The notes: a model not told the origin generated them from the sequence alone. DNA of 64,000 nucleotides from Lepraria neglecta (GCA_033220425.1 CM065648.1:3472001-3536000), one strand, 5' to 3'; positions 23,241 through 36,209 are shown, counted from the first letter of the stretch. Numbers and translations: made by a program.

Positions 23241-26200
23241 CGGGGAAGTATAAGGAGATTAATATATTATTCCCCAAACAACAATTATATTCCGCCTAAT
23301 ACCATACTTATATTATTATACCAGTAAATATTAATAGATAGCGGACCGTAGCGATGATAGATAGCGGGGCTACAGGAAATTTTATCTTAAGGAACTTAGT
23401 GGACTCAAGCGGCCTACTAACCCGAAAGAAGAAATTATCTTACGAGCTACGCCTAGCTAATAGGTTAGTATTCTTAATAGGAAAAGTAGAGGAGGAGATA
23501 TACTCCCTACTAGTAATAATTTAGTAATACTATAAGGAGATTATATTCGATATAGTTAGGATAGCTACTTATAATATTATTTTAGGAATACCTTAGTTGA
23601 ATAAATATAACCTAGAAATTAACTAGAAGATAAAAGTACTTAAATTCGGATGATCTGGAGACGTTACTAGTATTAGACCTATTAGTCGATAGTAGATAAT
23701 AATAGATAAGAGAAAGAACCGAAGACCGGTCGAAGTATATATTACTTTATTCTTAAATAATAAGAGTGACTTCTAAGAGAGAAGACTCGACTCCTTAGTT
23801 ACTAGTAAAGGTTAGCGGGATACTAAAGAGAGAGCTATTGAAGGAAAAGACGAACCTTCTATAATCCCTTAGGAATATAAATAGTAGGTATACCTATTCA
23901 AGGAAGAGACGAGCGTAAAAGCGTTGTCTAAGTACTAACTATAGGATTATAAGATCGAACTCGAACCTAGTAAGGCGCTAATATTTAGACCTATCTATAT
24001 ATTATCGGAAAAGGAACTTACTATACTTCGCGGGTATATCGATAAGAACCTTAAGAAAGGATTTATTCGGGAATCCAAATTACTAGTAGGTTATTTAATT
24101 CTCTTCGCGCCGAAGAAGGACAGAAGTCTAAGGCTATACGTCGACTATCGAAAGTTGAACGATATTACTATTAAGAATTGTTACCCTTTACTAAATATTA
24201 GCGAGCTATAGGATCGGCTTAGTAAGGCAAAGATATTTATAAAACTAGACCTTAGGGGCGTATATAATCTAATTCGGATAAAAGAAGGCGAAGAATAGAA
24301 AACTGCCTTCCGAACTAGATATAGCTACTATAAGTATTTAGTAATACCGTTTGGACTTACTAACGTACTAGTAACCTGCCAAGTACTTGTTAATAATATT
24401 ATACAAGTACACTTAGATCGAATAGCGATAGTATACCTCGACGATATCTTGATTTACTCTAAGAAAAAGGAAGAATATATTAAGTATATATAGGACGTTA
24501 TCGAATACCTATCGTAAGCGGGACTTCTCCTTAAACCAGAAAAGTGTAAATTCTATAGGGACTCTATCGAGTTCCTAGGATTTATAGTTAGTATAAAAGG
24601 TATTAGTATAAGCCTAGAAAAGATTAAAGCTATAGCGGAATAGCCTATACTATAGGACGTCAAAGTAGTGCAAAGTTTCTTAGGATTTGCTAACTTTAAT
24701 AGGAAGTTTATCGAGGGCTACTTAAAGAAAGTACTTCTACTTACGGATATTACTAAGAAAGATATCGGATTTATATAGGGATAAGAATAATAGAAGTCGT
24801 TTAATATATTGAAGAAAGTATATATAGATCCTCTAGTACTCTATACCTTTCAAGCTAACGAACCGGCTTATATCGAAATAGATACCTCGGATCTTATAAT
24901 AGGAGTATACCTTTGTTAAACGAAGGACTAAAAGTAGTATCTAGTTACCTACTTTTTATAAAAAATGTTAGTAGTAGAATAAAACTACGATATATACGAT
25001 AAAGAACTACTTACCGTAGTATATATACTTCAAAATTGGAGGGTATACGTAGAAAGCTGCTCGGACCTAACTATCTTTACGGATTATAAGAATCTTCTTA
25101 ATTTTATAATAACGAAAGAATTAAATAGAAGATAAGTTAGATAGTTAGAACTACTCGGATAATATAAGTTCAAGATAACCTATACCCTAGGGAAAGATAA
25201 TAGTCGAGTAGATACGCTTAGTAGGCGATTGGACTATATAGAAGAAAAGAATGTTACGGAACGACCAATCCTAAAACGAGAAGCCGATGGATTATTAGTG
25301 CCATACCAGGTATTGGCAATGACCCTTCGTATATTAGGGCCTAATACGACTAATAGGATCGTAAAGGCCTATAATAACGATATATTCGCAACAAAGCTAC
25401 GGCAGGATTAACTAGATTTAGTATTGCTTAGATATTAGGAAAAAACTTATTTACCTAATATATACGTTAAAGAAGTAATCAGGGATTACCACGATGACCC
25501 TTTACAAGGTCACCCTAGAGTATCCAAGACTATAGAACTCCTAGGACGAGGATACGCAGCGCCGAAGCTTCGGACGCGTATTAAACAATATATTAAGGAA
25601 TATATCCAATATTAGCAGAACAAGTCTGCACGATACGCTAAGTACGGGCAAATTTAATTTATACCTGTACTAGAATCACTATAGGATGATATTATAATGG
25701 ACTTTATAGTTAAACTACTACCTTCGAAGGATCCAGCTACGTAGGATATTTTCGATTCAGTTATGGTTATTATAGATAAACTCACGAAGTATACGATTAT
25801 AATACTATTCAAGGAGATATACAAAGTAGACTAATTAGCCTTTATACTACTCGACAAGCTGATAAGGGATTATAGTATACCTAGGTCGATAATATCTGAT
25901 AGAGATAAGTTATTTACTTCTAACTACTAGAAAACGCTAATTGGAGTAATTAGAACTAAACTTCGGATATTAATAGTATACTATCTATAGACTAATAGAT
26001 AAACGGAACGTGCGAACTAAATAATAGAAGTATACCTAAGATACTATATGAACCTAAAACAAGATAACTAGGTTTTACTACTTCTAATAGTATAACTAGC
26101 GTATAATAATAAGAAGTTAGATACGACAGGTCTAATACTATTCTTTACTAACTACGGAAAGAATATAAATATATTTCTATAATCTAGAGAAGGACCTAAC

Positions 26201-26700
26201 GCAGAGAAAGCCTTAGTTAAGATAGAAGAGCTAAAGAATTTATATAAGGATATATAAAGGACGATTAAAAGCTTAAACGATAAGTTAAAGGGATAGGTTA
26301 ATAGTAAATAAAAGAATATTCCTCAGCTTAAAGAGGGGGATAAAGTATACCTCCTAATAAAAAATATAAAGATAACAAGACTAAGTAAGAAACTAGATTA
26401 TATTAAGGTCGGACTATTCTTGGTTAAGAAGGTAAAAGGGGCCGTTAACTATAAACTCGAGCTTCTACCTGACGCTAAAGTATATCCGGTATTCTACGTC
26501 TTACTTCTAGAGCTAGCCGACTCTAATATACTACTCTAAGAAACGTTTTATTATAATATTAAGGAAGAAATAGAGTACGAGGTCGAGAGGATCCTAGATA
26601 GAAGAAATTAGTTCTATCTAGTTAAATAGAAAGGGTATAACGAAACGGAAAGTACCTAGGAACCTCTTAGGAACCTTGCAGGGAACTGTAGGGAATACCT
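23241..26700 (+). pseudogene. pol remnant of E2-3 (PR-RT-RH-IN-chromodomain)
   Basis: Protease DSGATGNF about 23355-23380. RT about 24000-24520 with [29 protein letters not shown] and YLDDILIYS. RNase H about 24780-25220. Integrase zinc-binding region about 25480-25620 with its first His legible (RDYHDDP), then the DDE core near 25695 (IMDF), 25900 (SDRDKLF) and 26008 (TERAN). Chromodomain about 26575-26690 (YEVERILD...YLVK-KGYNETEST-EPLRNL). A 60-codon open stretch at 25229-25411 is a relic inside pol, not a separate gene. Confidence 0.88.
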
Positions 26701-27226
26701 ATAAGAGTTTTATCGGAGATAAGAGAAGACTAGTCGAAACTCTCGGGGCCCTCTAGGCCGGGGGGAGGTCGAACTGCTCGGAGCCGATATTGAATATTAA
26801 ACTATTAGGAGTGTCGGAAGGAAGGTCTTTATCCTTCTCTAATTCCTCTATATTCTATAATTCGCGCTTAACCAACTTTTTCTCTTTATCCTAGACTCGA
26901 TTAAATTATAATTAGAGATATATAAGTTTCGCCTATATTTCTTTTATTTCCGACCAAGTATTATTATATACTTTCTTAATATAACGTATCTCGTTAACGG
27001 ATATAACTAGGTTATACTTCTTACCTATAGTAATATAGTTGGAACAACGGTCTAAACGGACGCCTACTAAGCACTACTTATTACCCTTTGTATATAGAGT
27101 ATAAGGACGTATTACGAATCTGGATAATTCACCGGAGAGCTCTTTGCGACGGATGAGGGGATCCTTAGAACGGATATTTCAACGAGGAGGTATAAAGGAC
27201 GGATGGTTTCTTAGGACGAGAAATCT

Positions 27227-27241
27227 GGAAGAGGGGGCTAG
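27227..27241 (+). other. Polypurine tract of E2-3
   Basis: GGAAGAGGGGGCTAG immediately before the 3' LTR, at the position expected for plus-strand priming. Confidence 0.75.
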
Positions 27242-27653
27242 TATTAGAACTATTGGTTCTAACAGGACTATCCTGTAGGACAAGGTACTATAGACAGGAC
27301 TAGTAGCTGAAGCGATGAGCGCAACGAGCGACGTGCGCTTATAGCGCTCAAGAATGATGAGCGCAATGAGCGCCGTGCGCTCATAACGCTTATGGATTGC
27401 TTGGCAGGATTTCTTATATCTATATATACGGGGCTCTGCCTACTATTTGGAACAGTGTGTTCAACTTGGTTAATCTTCCTGGTACTCCTTGTACTATACT
27501 TTACTAGTTATTAATATAGAACGCATTGGTTACCTATATAAAGAAGACTGCCATTCTACCTAAGTGACTCCTCTCCTATAGAAGCATAAGATAAACGACA
27601 CCCTATATCGGTTATCGCACCGTTAGGTAAACGACTAGACGTGGGTCGTAATA
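27242..27653 (+). repeat. 3' LTR of E2-3
   Basis: A 412-bp LTR, the least mutated E2 LTR in the window. It contains a tandem pair of about 40-bp units rich in GAGCGCAAYGAGCG (about 27310-27390). Followed by the TSD TACTT. Confidence 0.93.
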
Positions 27654-27658
27654 TACTT

Positions 27659-30600
27659 AAGGACTAGTATATTAATAAGTTTATCCTCTAGTAACTATTA
27701 GTTATAGATATTACCCTATCTAGTCTACTTGACCTTATACTATATACCTTCCTTATTCTTTACCTTATTAATAATTTCTTCTACCTCCTACTATTCTTTA
27801 TTATTAATAAGTTCTAGAGGCTATATAAAATCCGCTAACTCCGCGCTATCGTGTAAATAATAGAGTTTAAGTAAGGATATATAAAAGGTATTATAGATAT
27901 AATAATCCGGGGGTAGTATAAGTCGATACGCCTACGCTCCGACCTTATCTTTAATTCTAAAAGGGCTAACAAACCGATAGGATAGCTTCTTACTTAGCCG
28001 CCTTTACTTAAGGTTTTTAGCCGATAGTATTACTAATTAGCCTACTTAGTACTCTTTAGGCTTATATTCTTAGTTATAATACTTCGCCTACGCCTTAATA
28101 GCTTTCTACTAATACTCTTTAATCGTTTTATAATAGTACTATAACCGCTCTACTCGTTCCTTTACTAATAGTATCTCCCCCCTTAGGGAACTATCCCCGG
28201 CTTCCTAATGAATTTCGGGGTTATAACTATATCCTATAAAAAACGGCGAGTAGCTAACGGAGCTATAGAGGCTATTTATATAAGTAAATTCGGCTATAGG
28301 CGAGAGCTTTGCCTAGTTTATTTGTTCTAAATTCGTAAACGTCTATAAGAAGTACTCTAATATCTAGTTTTAGCGTTCTATCTAACTATTCGTCTATAGG
28401 TAAAAAGCGGTATTTATACGCCGCTTAATCTTTATATAATAGTAAATTACTAACTAGAACGCACTTATAAATATAGAGCCTCTATTACTTATAATACTAG
28501 TTAGTATACTATATTAGTAGATAACTTTATTAAAGAAGAGTTCCGCTAGCTCGGCGGCGGCGATAGTTTTAGTAGTAGGTAGATAACGAGCTATCTTAGT
28601 AAATCTATCTACTACTACTAAAATCGAGTTATATATAACGCCGCCCCGTTTACTTAGAGGTAATCCCGTTATAAACTCTATAGTTAATTCCTGCTATAGA
28701 CCTTTTAGTAATAGTAATAATTGTAATTCGCTATAAGGACGATATCTAGCTACTTTAACCCTTTGATAGATATCGTATATACGTATATAGCTCTGCGCCT
28801 ACTCCGCGATATTACGCTAATAGTACTTGCGCTATAGGAGCTCTAGCGTCTTTTCGGCTCTAAAGTATCCTGCTAGAGGGTTATCGTAGTATTTACTAAT
28901 TAATTCTTATCTTAAAGTACTATCTTTAGGGATATATAGTTATCCCTTATACCGAAGGAGGTTCTTATTATTAAAAGACTAATCTTGATCTAGAAGGCAC
29001 GGGCGCCCCTCTAACTCTACGCTATTACTTCTGTATTTCCTAACCTACTTATTATAGCGTTATAAATTAGAAATTAGTAACTTGAGTAGTCTTTAGGTAT
29101 CTATATAAGGCCCTTCCTTAAGATCTCTAACGGTTTTCCTTGGTATAACTACCTAAATACCTATAACTTATAATCCTAGCTATAGTATCGTCTTATCGGC
29201 GCGCTTACGTATACTTATATCCTCTATAGACCAAAGTGCCAGCTTATTCTACAACGTTAGTAATAGCTTAGTATTTAATAGCGAGGCCCCTTTATAATCT
29301 AGGCGTCTAGAAGGAGGATTAGCGGGATTGGTTTTACCCGCTCTATAGATTATCTCGAAGTTATAAGCTACGAGCTTTAGTACCTAGTATACTTACTATA
29401 GCGTTAGCTCTTTTAGCTTTATAAATCCCTATAGATTATTATAATCCGTTAGAACCTCTACTAGGAAAAGGCTTCCTTCTAGGTAGTATTACTACTACTT
29501 GAATACCGCGATAACTGCAAGTAATTCTTGGTTATATACTTTATAATTTTGCTTAGTAGGAATTATTTTATAAGACTAGAATATAACTGGCCGCTAGCTC
29601 CCCTAGTTATCCGGTTATAATAGGATACCTATAATAGTAAAATTCGATATATTAGTCTTAACCCTGATTTTCTAAGATAGATTGAAATATTATAGTAGAG
29701 AGGCTTCGGTAAACTTCCTATATAGTTATTAGAACGCCGTCTACGCGTTATCGGACTACTCGAGTAGTCCCGTTTTCCTTCTATCCTTACTACCTTTTAG
29801 TAGGCTAGTAAGTAGTACTATAATAGCCGAATAATAATAGATAAAACGATAATAGAAATTCGTAAAGCCTAGGAATACCTAGACTTCTCGATAAGTCTTC
29901 GGTGTTGGCTAATCCCTAATTATCTTAACTCTACGTATATCTATCTCTATACTAGCGGTAGAGACGATAAAGCCTAAGTACTTAACCTAGGTTATAAAAA
30001 ACTTATACTTCTTCCGGTTTATATAGAGTTAGAATTACTAAAGTCTTTAGAGTACTCCTTTAACGTGCCTCTAGTAATCCGCTAGGGTTTCCGAAAAAAC
30101 CAAGATATTATCTAAATATACTATATATATTATATCGACTAGGCCTATAAGGGCCTAATTAATATACGCTTAAAAAGTAGTAGGGGTATTTACTAACCTA
30201 AATAGTATAATAAGATATTTAAAGTAACCGTAACGCGTACGGAATACTATCTTCTATTTATCGCTACGCTTAATTTGGATATAGTAATATATATCCTTAA
30301 GGTCCAACTTTGAGAATACTTTAGTACCGCTTAAGCGGTCCAGCGTCTCGGTAATTAGGGGTAATAGGTGCCGATTCTTAATCGTTACTATATTCAACCC
30401 TCGATAATCTATATAAAGACGTAGCTCTCTATCCTTTTTCGGTATAAAAAGTATAGGTACTCCTACCGGCGAAATAGAGTAGCGAATCTACTTCTTTCCT
30501 AGTATATTATTAAGGTACTACCGAAGCTCCGTTAGCTCTATCCTCGATAGATTATAGATAGGACTATAAGATAGCTCCCTACTATCTAACTTAATAGCGT

Positions 30601-32349
30601 AGTCTCCCTACTTTTATTTAGGTAAGATCCCTACTTTCTTACTTAAGAAGATATCTTTAAACTCCCGTAATTTAGGAGGAAGGGTTATATCGAACTCGTT
30701 AGTCTAAGGTTACTTCGCTATCGCGGCGCTAGTATAAATTATAGCGAATACTTTCTATTCCTATTACAAAACTTTACTAAATTCAGTCGGTCTATCTAGC
30801 TATATCAGCCTAGGATTTATTTGGTACCGCTATTAGTACGCTAGTGTATTAACTATAATACCTAACTTATAAAGCGCTAGTATCCTAATAATCAAGTCGG
30901 GACCCTCCTAGTCTACGGCGTAGAATAAGGAACTATATTCCTTTTCTTACCCCTAGTTATTAGTAGCTATATAGCTTAACTAAAACGCCCTATAATAAAA
31001 GGCGCCTTATCTACTTAGCTATACCGGCGTCGGCAAGACAGCGCGTTCTAGCTATAAATTATATTATACTACGAATCGCTAAGAGACTAAGCTAATCGTC
31101 GCCCTAGAGTTAATTAGCCTCTTAACGGGCTATCGACTACCTAGGAGGATTACTTATCCTATAAGGTAAAGAGGTTCTAAGGCTTCTATTCGTCTATCTT
31201 CCCCCGCTTACTTAGTAGTAGCAGGGTACTATCTTTTTTTAACTACACCGTATTAATAGGGGTAAAGCTTAGATTATCCCTATAGAGATATTCTGGTTTC
31301 TAATACCCCGTCTTACTGTAATAATAATAACTATTATTACGATAGTTAGGGTTAGCCTTAGGTACTAGATAAGACTTAGAATTTCGTCTCCTCTTACTAC
31401 CTCGCTAATGTCCCGCTAGCTCTCCGCTAGCAGACTTAGTCGGAGTACTAGATACCCGTTCTTCTAAAGGCCTACCCTTACTACTAGACCTAGGCGTTAA
31501 TAGGTAACGCTTAAGGTTCTTTTCCTATATAATCGCAAGTACTAAGAGACTATTACGCGTCGTCGGGATACTACTAGTACTTAGGATTTTAGACTTTAAC
31601 TTAGGGCGGAGTTTGGTTAAAAAGCTATTTACCCGGAACTCTTCCGATAGGGGAGTAATATAGCTTTCTAGTTCTTCTAGGTAAGCTTTAAAGACGGAAA
31701 TCTTCTATCTCTACTATTACTTAGCGCTATTTAAGCGCTTATAGATAAGTAGTCAGCGATTTACTAGGTCTACTACTAAATCTAAGAGAAACTAAGAAAA
31801 GTTCTTAAAAGAGTAATCGTCTAGCTATTCCTTCCGAAAGTATTAGCGCTACTATATCGCTATATTCCCTTCTAGGGACTATATATAGTAGAGGATTTTC
31901 GCCCTATTAGTAGTAAAATATTTAGGATTTAAGAGGAATTTAATTTCGACGTCGGCGAACTAGCGGATATACTCTCCTTCGCTATTACTATAATAGAGCT
32001 ATATCTTTTCAGGGCGTATTATCTTTGCCGCTAGTAAGACTAATAGTACCTTACTATTACTAAGCCCCTTAAAGTCTTCTATATCAGCTTTAGCTCCTAG
32101 TCGAAGCTCTATATTCCGAGCTTCTAACTCCCGGACACGTTTTTCTTCTAATAAGTATTAGTTTTCTATCTTAAGTTAGGTAATCCTCTACTAGAGTACC
32201 GGAGATAAAAGGGTCGAGTCCGAGGACTCTACTATCGATAGGTTATCGGGGCGTATAGTCTCCGGTTCTAGTTCTTCTAAAGAGCGCGGTTATCTTACTA
32301 TAATATCCTACTCCGGGCCTTTAGCCTTAAAGGTTAGAGTAATTAGAAC
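27659..32349 (-). pseudogene. gag-pol remnant of E1-C
   Basis: Minus strand, from the LTR at 32350 down: gag with a zinc knuckle near 31330-31280, protease, RT (about 30560-30080, followed by the LVFSETLA-like end), RNase H (about 29850-29250), integrase (about 28950-28000) and a C-terminal chromodomain-like segment (YKVK-T...LLEDKL, about 27800-27690) cut off by E2-3. It supplies the 1.8 kb missing from E1-B. Stops occur throughout. Confidence 0.85.
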
Positions 32350-32801
32350 TATAAAGTATACTCCCTATTAGCGGGCCGTTATCGCTCTATAAACTAGGCT
32401 CCTCGCTAGTAGACTATTACTACGCCCTAGGATCTGTATCCTGCGGGCGCTACGATATTAGACTATAGCTTAGCTCTTCGCTAGCGTTATACTACTATAT
32501 ATAAAGGTATTCAAAGACGTGAAGTAGTTATATTACTAGTATAGTATAGATAGTTCTATATTAGAACTAATTACTAAGGATTCTTAGGAAAGAAGTAGGT
32601 AGACCGCTCCTTAAGCTTCTTCCTACGGGTAATATATAGCCGCTATTAGGTAGCTAGCGCACTACTAAGAACCTAGCTCCTAATAGCTACCAAGTCGGTT
32701 GAATATCATTCCGATCCACGCTAGCGCTCCGCGTACTAAGAGATATCGGAACAGCTTTACTAACAAGGTAGACCCCTTCCAATATAATAGTTAGTATTAT
32801 A
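32350..32801 (-). repeat. 5' LTR of E1-C
   Basis: A 452-bp LTR matching 18390-18841 in the same orientation. Followed by TSD ATATT, after which the E2-2 pol frame resumes. Confidence 0.92.
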
Positions 32802-32806
32802 ATATT

Positions 32807-34800
32807 AGATTTATATAGGGAAAAGACTAATAGAAATTATTCGATACGTTAAAGAAAGTATATATAGATCTACTAGTACTCTATACCTTTTAGGCTAACG
32901 AATCGGCCTATATCGAAATAGATACCTCGGATCTTATAATTAGAGTATACCTATATTAAATAAAAGACTAAAAGTAGTATCTAGTTACCTACTATTTAAG
33001 GAAGATATTAGTAGTAGAATAGAACTATAATATATACGATAAGGAACTACTTGCCGTAGTTTATATACTTTAGAACTAGCGAGTATATATAGAGAGCTAC
33101 TCGGATCTAACTATCTTTACGGATTATAAGAATCTTCTTAACTTTATAATAATAAAGGAGCTAAATAGAAGATAAGTTCGATAGTTAGAACTATTAGGTC
33201 AATATAAATTCAAGATAACCTATACCCTAGGAAAGGATAATAGTCGAGTAGATATCCTTAGTAGGTAATTAGACTATATAGAAGAGAAGAATATTATAGA
33301 GTAACTAATCCTAAAGAAAGAAGCGGACGGATTATTAGTACTATACTAGGTATTAGCTATAACCCTTTATATAATAGGACCTAATATAACTAATAGAATT
33401 ATAAAGGCCTATAAAGACGATATATTCGTAATAACCCTAAGGAAGGATTAGCTAGATACTATATTACTTAAATACTAGGAGAGTACTTATCTACCTAAAT
33501 AATATACTAAAGAAGTAATTAGGAATTACTATAACGACCCTTTATAAGGTTACCTAGGAGTATCTAAAATAGTAGAACTCCTAGAGCGAGAATACGCGGC
33601 GCTAAAGCTTCGAGCGCGTGTTAAATAATATATTAAAGAATATATTAAGTACTAGTAGAATAAGGCTATACGATACGCTAAGTACGGATAAATATAGTTT
33701 ACTCCTATACTAGAGTTACTATAGGATAATATTATAATAGACTTCGTAGTTAAACTACTACCTTTAAAAGATCTAGCTATATAGGATACCTTTAACTCGA
33801 TTATAGTTATTATAGATAAACTTATAAAATATATAATTATAATACCTTTCAAGGAGATATATAAGGTAGACTAGTTAGCCTTTATACTATTTAATAAGCT
33901 AATAAGGGATTATAGTATACTAAAGTCAATAATATCTAATAGAGATAAGCTATTTACTTCTAACTACTAGAGAACGCTAATAGTAGTAATTAGAACTAAA
34001 CTTTAGATATTAATAGTATATTACCTATAGACTAATAGATAGATAGAATATATAAATTAAATAATAGAAGTATACCTAAGATATTATATAAACTAGAAGT
34101 AGGATAACTAGGTTTTACTACTTCTAATAGTATAACTAGTATATAATAATAAGCGGTTAGATATAACCGGACTAACCCTATTCTTTACTAACTATAGAAA
34201 GAATATAAATATATTTCTATAACTAAGGGAGGGATCTAATATAGAAAGAGCCTTAGTTAAGATAGAAGAGCTAAAGAATTTATATAAGGATATATAAAGG
34301 TCTATTAAGAGCTCTAATAAGAAGTTAAAGGAATAGATTAATAAGAAAAGAAAGAATATTCCTTAGCTAAAAGAGGGGGATAAAGTATACCTTCTAATAA
34401 AAAATATAAGGATAATAAGACTAAGTAAGAAACTAGATTATATTAAGATTAGACTATTCTTAATTAAATAGTTAAAAGGACTAGTTAACTATAAACTCTA
34501 ACTACTACCTAATACTAAGGTATATCCGGTATTCTATATCTTACTCTTAGAGCTAGCGGACTCTAATATACCTCTCTAAGAAATATTTTACTATAATATT
34601 AAGGAAGAAATAGAGTTCGAGGTTAAGAGGATTCTAAATTAGGTTAATTAGAAATATCTAGTTAAATAGAAAGGGTATAATAATACCGAAAATACTTAGG
34701 AACCCTTTAAGAACCTCCGGAACTACTAGGACCTTCTATAGGAGTTCCAGGAATAATTAGGAAGGAGGACTAATTAGTTCCGGCTAGAAAGCCAAATTAT
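32807..34800 (+). pseudogene. 3' half of pol of E2-2 (RNase H, integrase, chromodomain)
   Basis: Continues the frame broken at 18389; the joined order matches 24771 onward in E2-3. RNase H about 32807-33250, integrase about 33480-34330, chromodomain about 34615-34730 (EFEVKRIL...YLVK-KGYNNTENT-EPFKNL). Heavily RIP-mutated. Confidence 0.85.
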
Positions 34801-35318
34801 TCGGACGAGACGTTAAATATCTAATTATTAGGAATACTTAGGATAGACCGCTAGTCTTCTTCTAACTCCTTAATATTCTATATCTCTTAGTCTATAATCT
34901 TCCGCTTTTTATTTTCAAGATATTTATACTATATCTAAAGGCGTATTAGTATAGTCTAAAGACGTATAGATTCCTCTATTAATTTTTATATATAATCCTT
35001 AAGCTCTTCGCGTATATTTTTTAACTATAACTATACTTCCTTTTATTCCGTCTTAATACGATATATTTTAAGGGGTAATACTATAAGGTCGTATTTCCTA
35101 CCGCTACCTATATAGTTAGAATACCTATCGGACCCTGTACCTATTAGGTACTATTTGCCGCTGGTAATACATCGGGAGTATAGCCGTATAACAATTTCGT
35201 TTAGCTTACTAGCCAATATCGTTCAGCGGACGATTAGTTTATCTAAATATTTAGTATATCGGGGTAGTATAAAGGATAGATAGTTTCTTAGGACGAGAAA
35301 TCTAGGAGAGGGAGCTAA

Positions 35319-35826
35319 TATTATAATTAGGAAATATAATCAGGGATACGCTTATAGAGCGTAGTACCCGTTATAGTTCGAGTCGACGAGTTAGTATCCG
35401 ACTCGGATAGACCCTGAAGGCTTGGTATATTAAGCGATAAGCGTAGTAGTCGCAATAAGCGTAGATACGATTAGTACGATTAGTATAATTAGGAAGGCTT
35501 AGTATATTAAGCGATAAGCGCAGTAGTCGTAATAAGCGTAGATACGATTAGTGCGATCAGTGCGATTAAGAATACTTGGTATGGATTTCGTATATCTATA
35601 TATACGGAGCACTGCTTACCACTTGGAGTATCGTGCTTAACTTACTATTCAATTATTTACTATATACGATAGATCTCTTAGGCTAGGCACTAAATATATA
35701 TTATCTAATTATATACTAGACCCGCTTAGCATCACTTGAAGCCTACTTTACCTCTTGTGTAGTAACACCGCCATCTCTATTGAGAATCAATCTATATACG
35801 AAGACCGGTACGCACGGTTCGTAATA
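35319..35826 (+). repeat. 3' LTR of E2-2
   Basis: A 508-bp LTR with the same duplicated 76-bp unit as the left LTR. It meets the inverted LTR of E2-4 at 35827, forming a head-to-head LTR pair. Confidence 0.88.
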
Positions 35827-36209
35827 CTATATAGATTGATTCTTAATAGAGATGGAGGTATTACTATATAAGAGGTAAAGTAGGCTTCAAGTGATTGCTA
35901 AGCGGGTCTAGTATATAATTAGGTGATATATATTCAGTATCTAGCCTAAGAGATCTATCGTATATAGTAGATACTAGATATAAATAGAAGGTAAGAAGTA
36001 AATTAAGCACGATACTCCAAGTGATAAGCAAGTGCTCCTATATATAGCAATAGGAAGTCCCGCCAAGCGTTCCATAATCATAATGATTAGTCGTGATCCT
36101 GTTTATAATTAGAACGATCACTCTATAATTATAATAATCATGAACTATTCTATCCGAAGTCCGATGTCCTTCGCGACAGTCCTGTCAGAACCTATGGTTC
36201 TAACAAATA
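35827..36209 (-). repeat. 5' LTR of E2-4 (main part)
   Basis: Minus-strand E2 LTR starting TGTTAGAACC at 36209. Its last 28 bases are displaced to 14634-14661 by the E2-2 insertion. It still has TG-rich outer sequence. Its outer end marks the border between the repeat block and unique DNA. Confidence 0.83.

Larger units (their letters stand above)
21113..27653 (+). mobile_element. E2-3: complete 6.5-kb E2 chromovirus, TSD TACTT, least decayed copy
   Basis: Direct LTRs 21113-21524 and 27242-27653 (412 bp each), flanked by TACTT at 21108-21112 and 27654-27658. It is inserted in E1-C next to the chromodomain-like end of pol. It keeps more CpA/TpG than its neighbours and legible catalytic motifs (protease DSGATGNF near 23355, RT YLDD at 24434-24445), but also many stops, so it is dead. 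The innermost and therefore one of the youngest layers. Confidence 0.95.
18390..32801 (-). mobile_element. E1-C: E1 chromovirus, TSD ATATT, itself carrying E2-3
   Basis: The full-length E1 copy of the window. LTRs at 18390-18841 and 32350-32801 share orientation. ATATT precedes it (18385-18389) and follows it (32802-32806). On the minus strand: 5' LTR, gag (32349-about 31200), protease, RT (about 30560-30080), RNase H, integrase, a chromodomain-like end (about 27960-27660), then a 3' region (21107-18842) and 3' LTR. E2-3 interrupts it at 21113-27653. Without E2-3 it is about 7.9 kb. Confidence 0.93.
14662..35826 (+). mobile_element. E2-2: E2 chromovirus split by a 14.4-kb nested insertion
   Basis: Left LTR 14662-15169 and right LTR 35319-35826 (both 508 bp); gag and first half of pol 15170-18389; remainder of pol 32807-34800 after the E1-C insertion. 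Without the insertion it is about 6.75 kb, like E2-3. The left flank CGTAT (14657-14661) corresponds to CTAT at 35827-35830, a probable TSD with one lost base, since the interrupted LTR of E2-4 should read CGTATATAGATTG there. Confidence 0.88.

Noticed and set aside
25229-25411. 60-codon frame with protein-like content
   Set aside because: A surviving open stretch of E2-3 pol between RNase H and integrase, not an independent gene.
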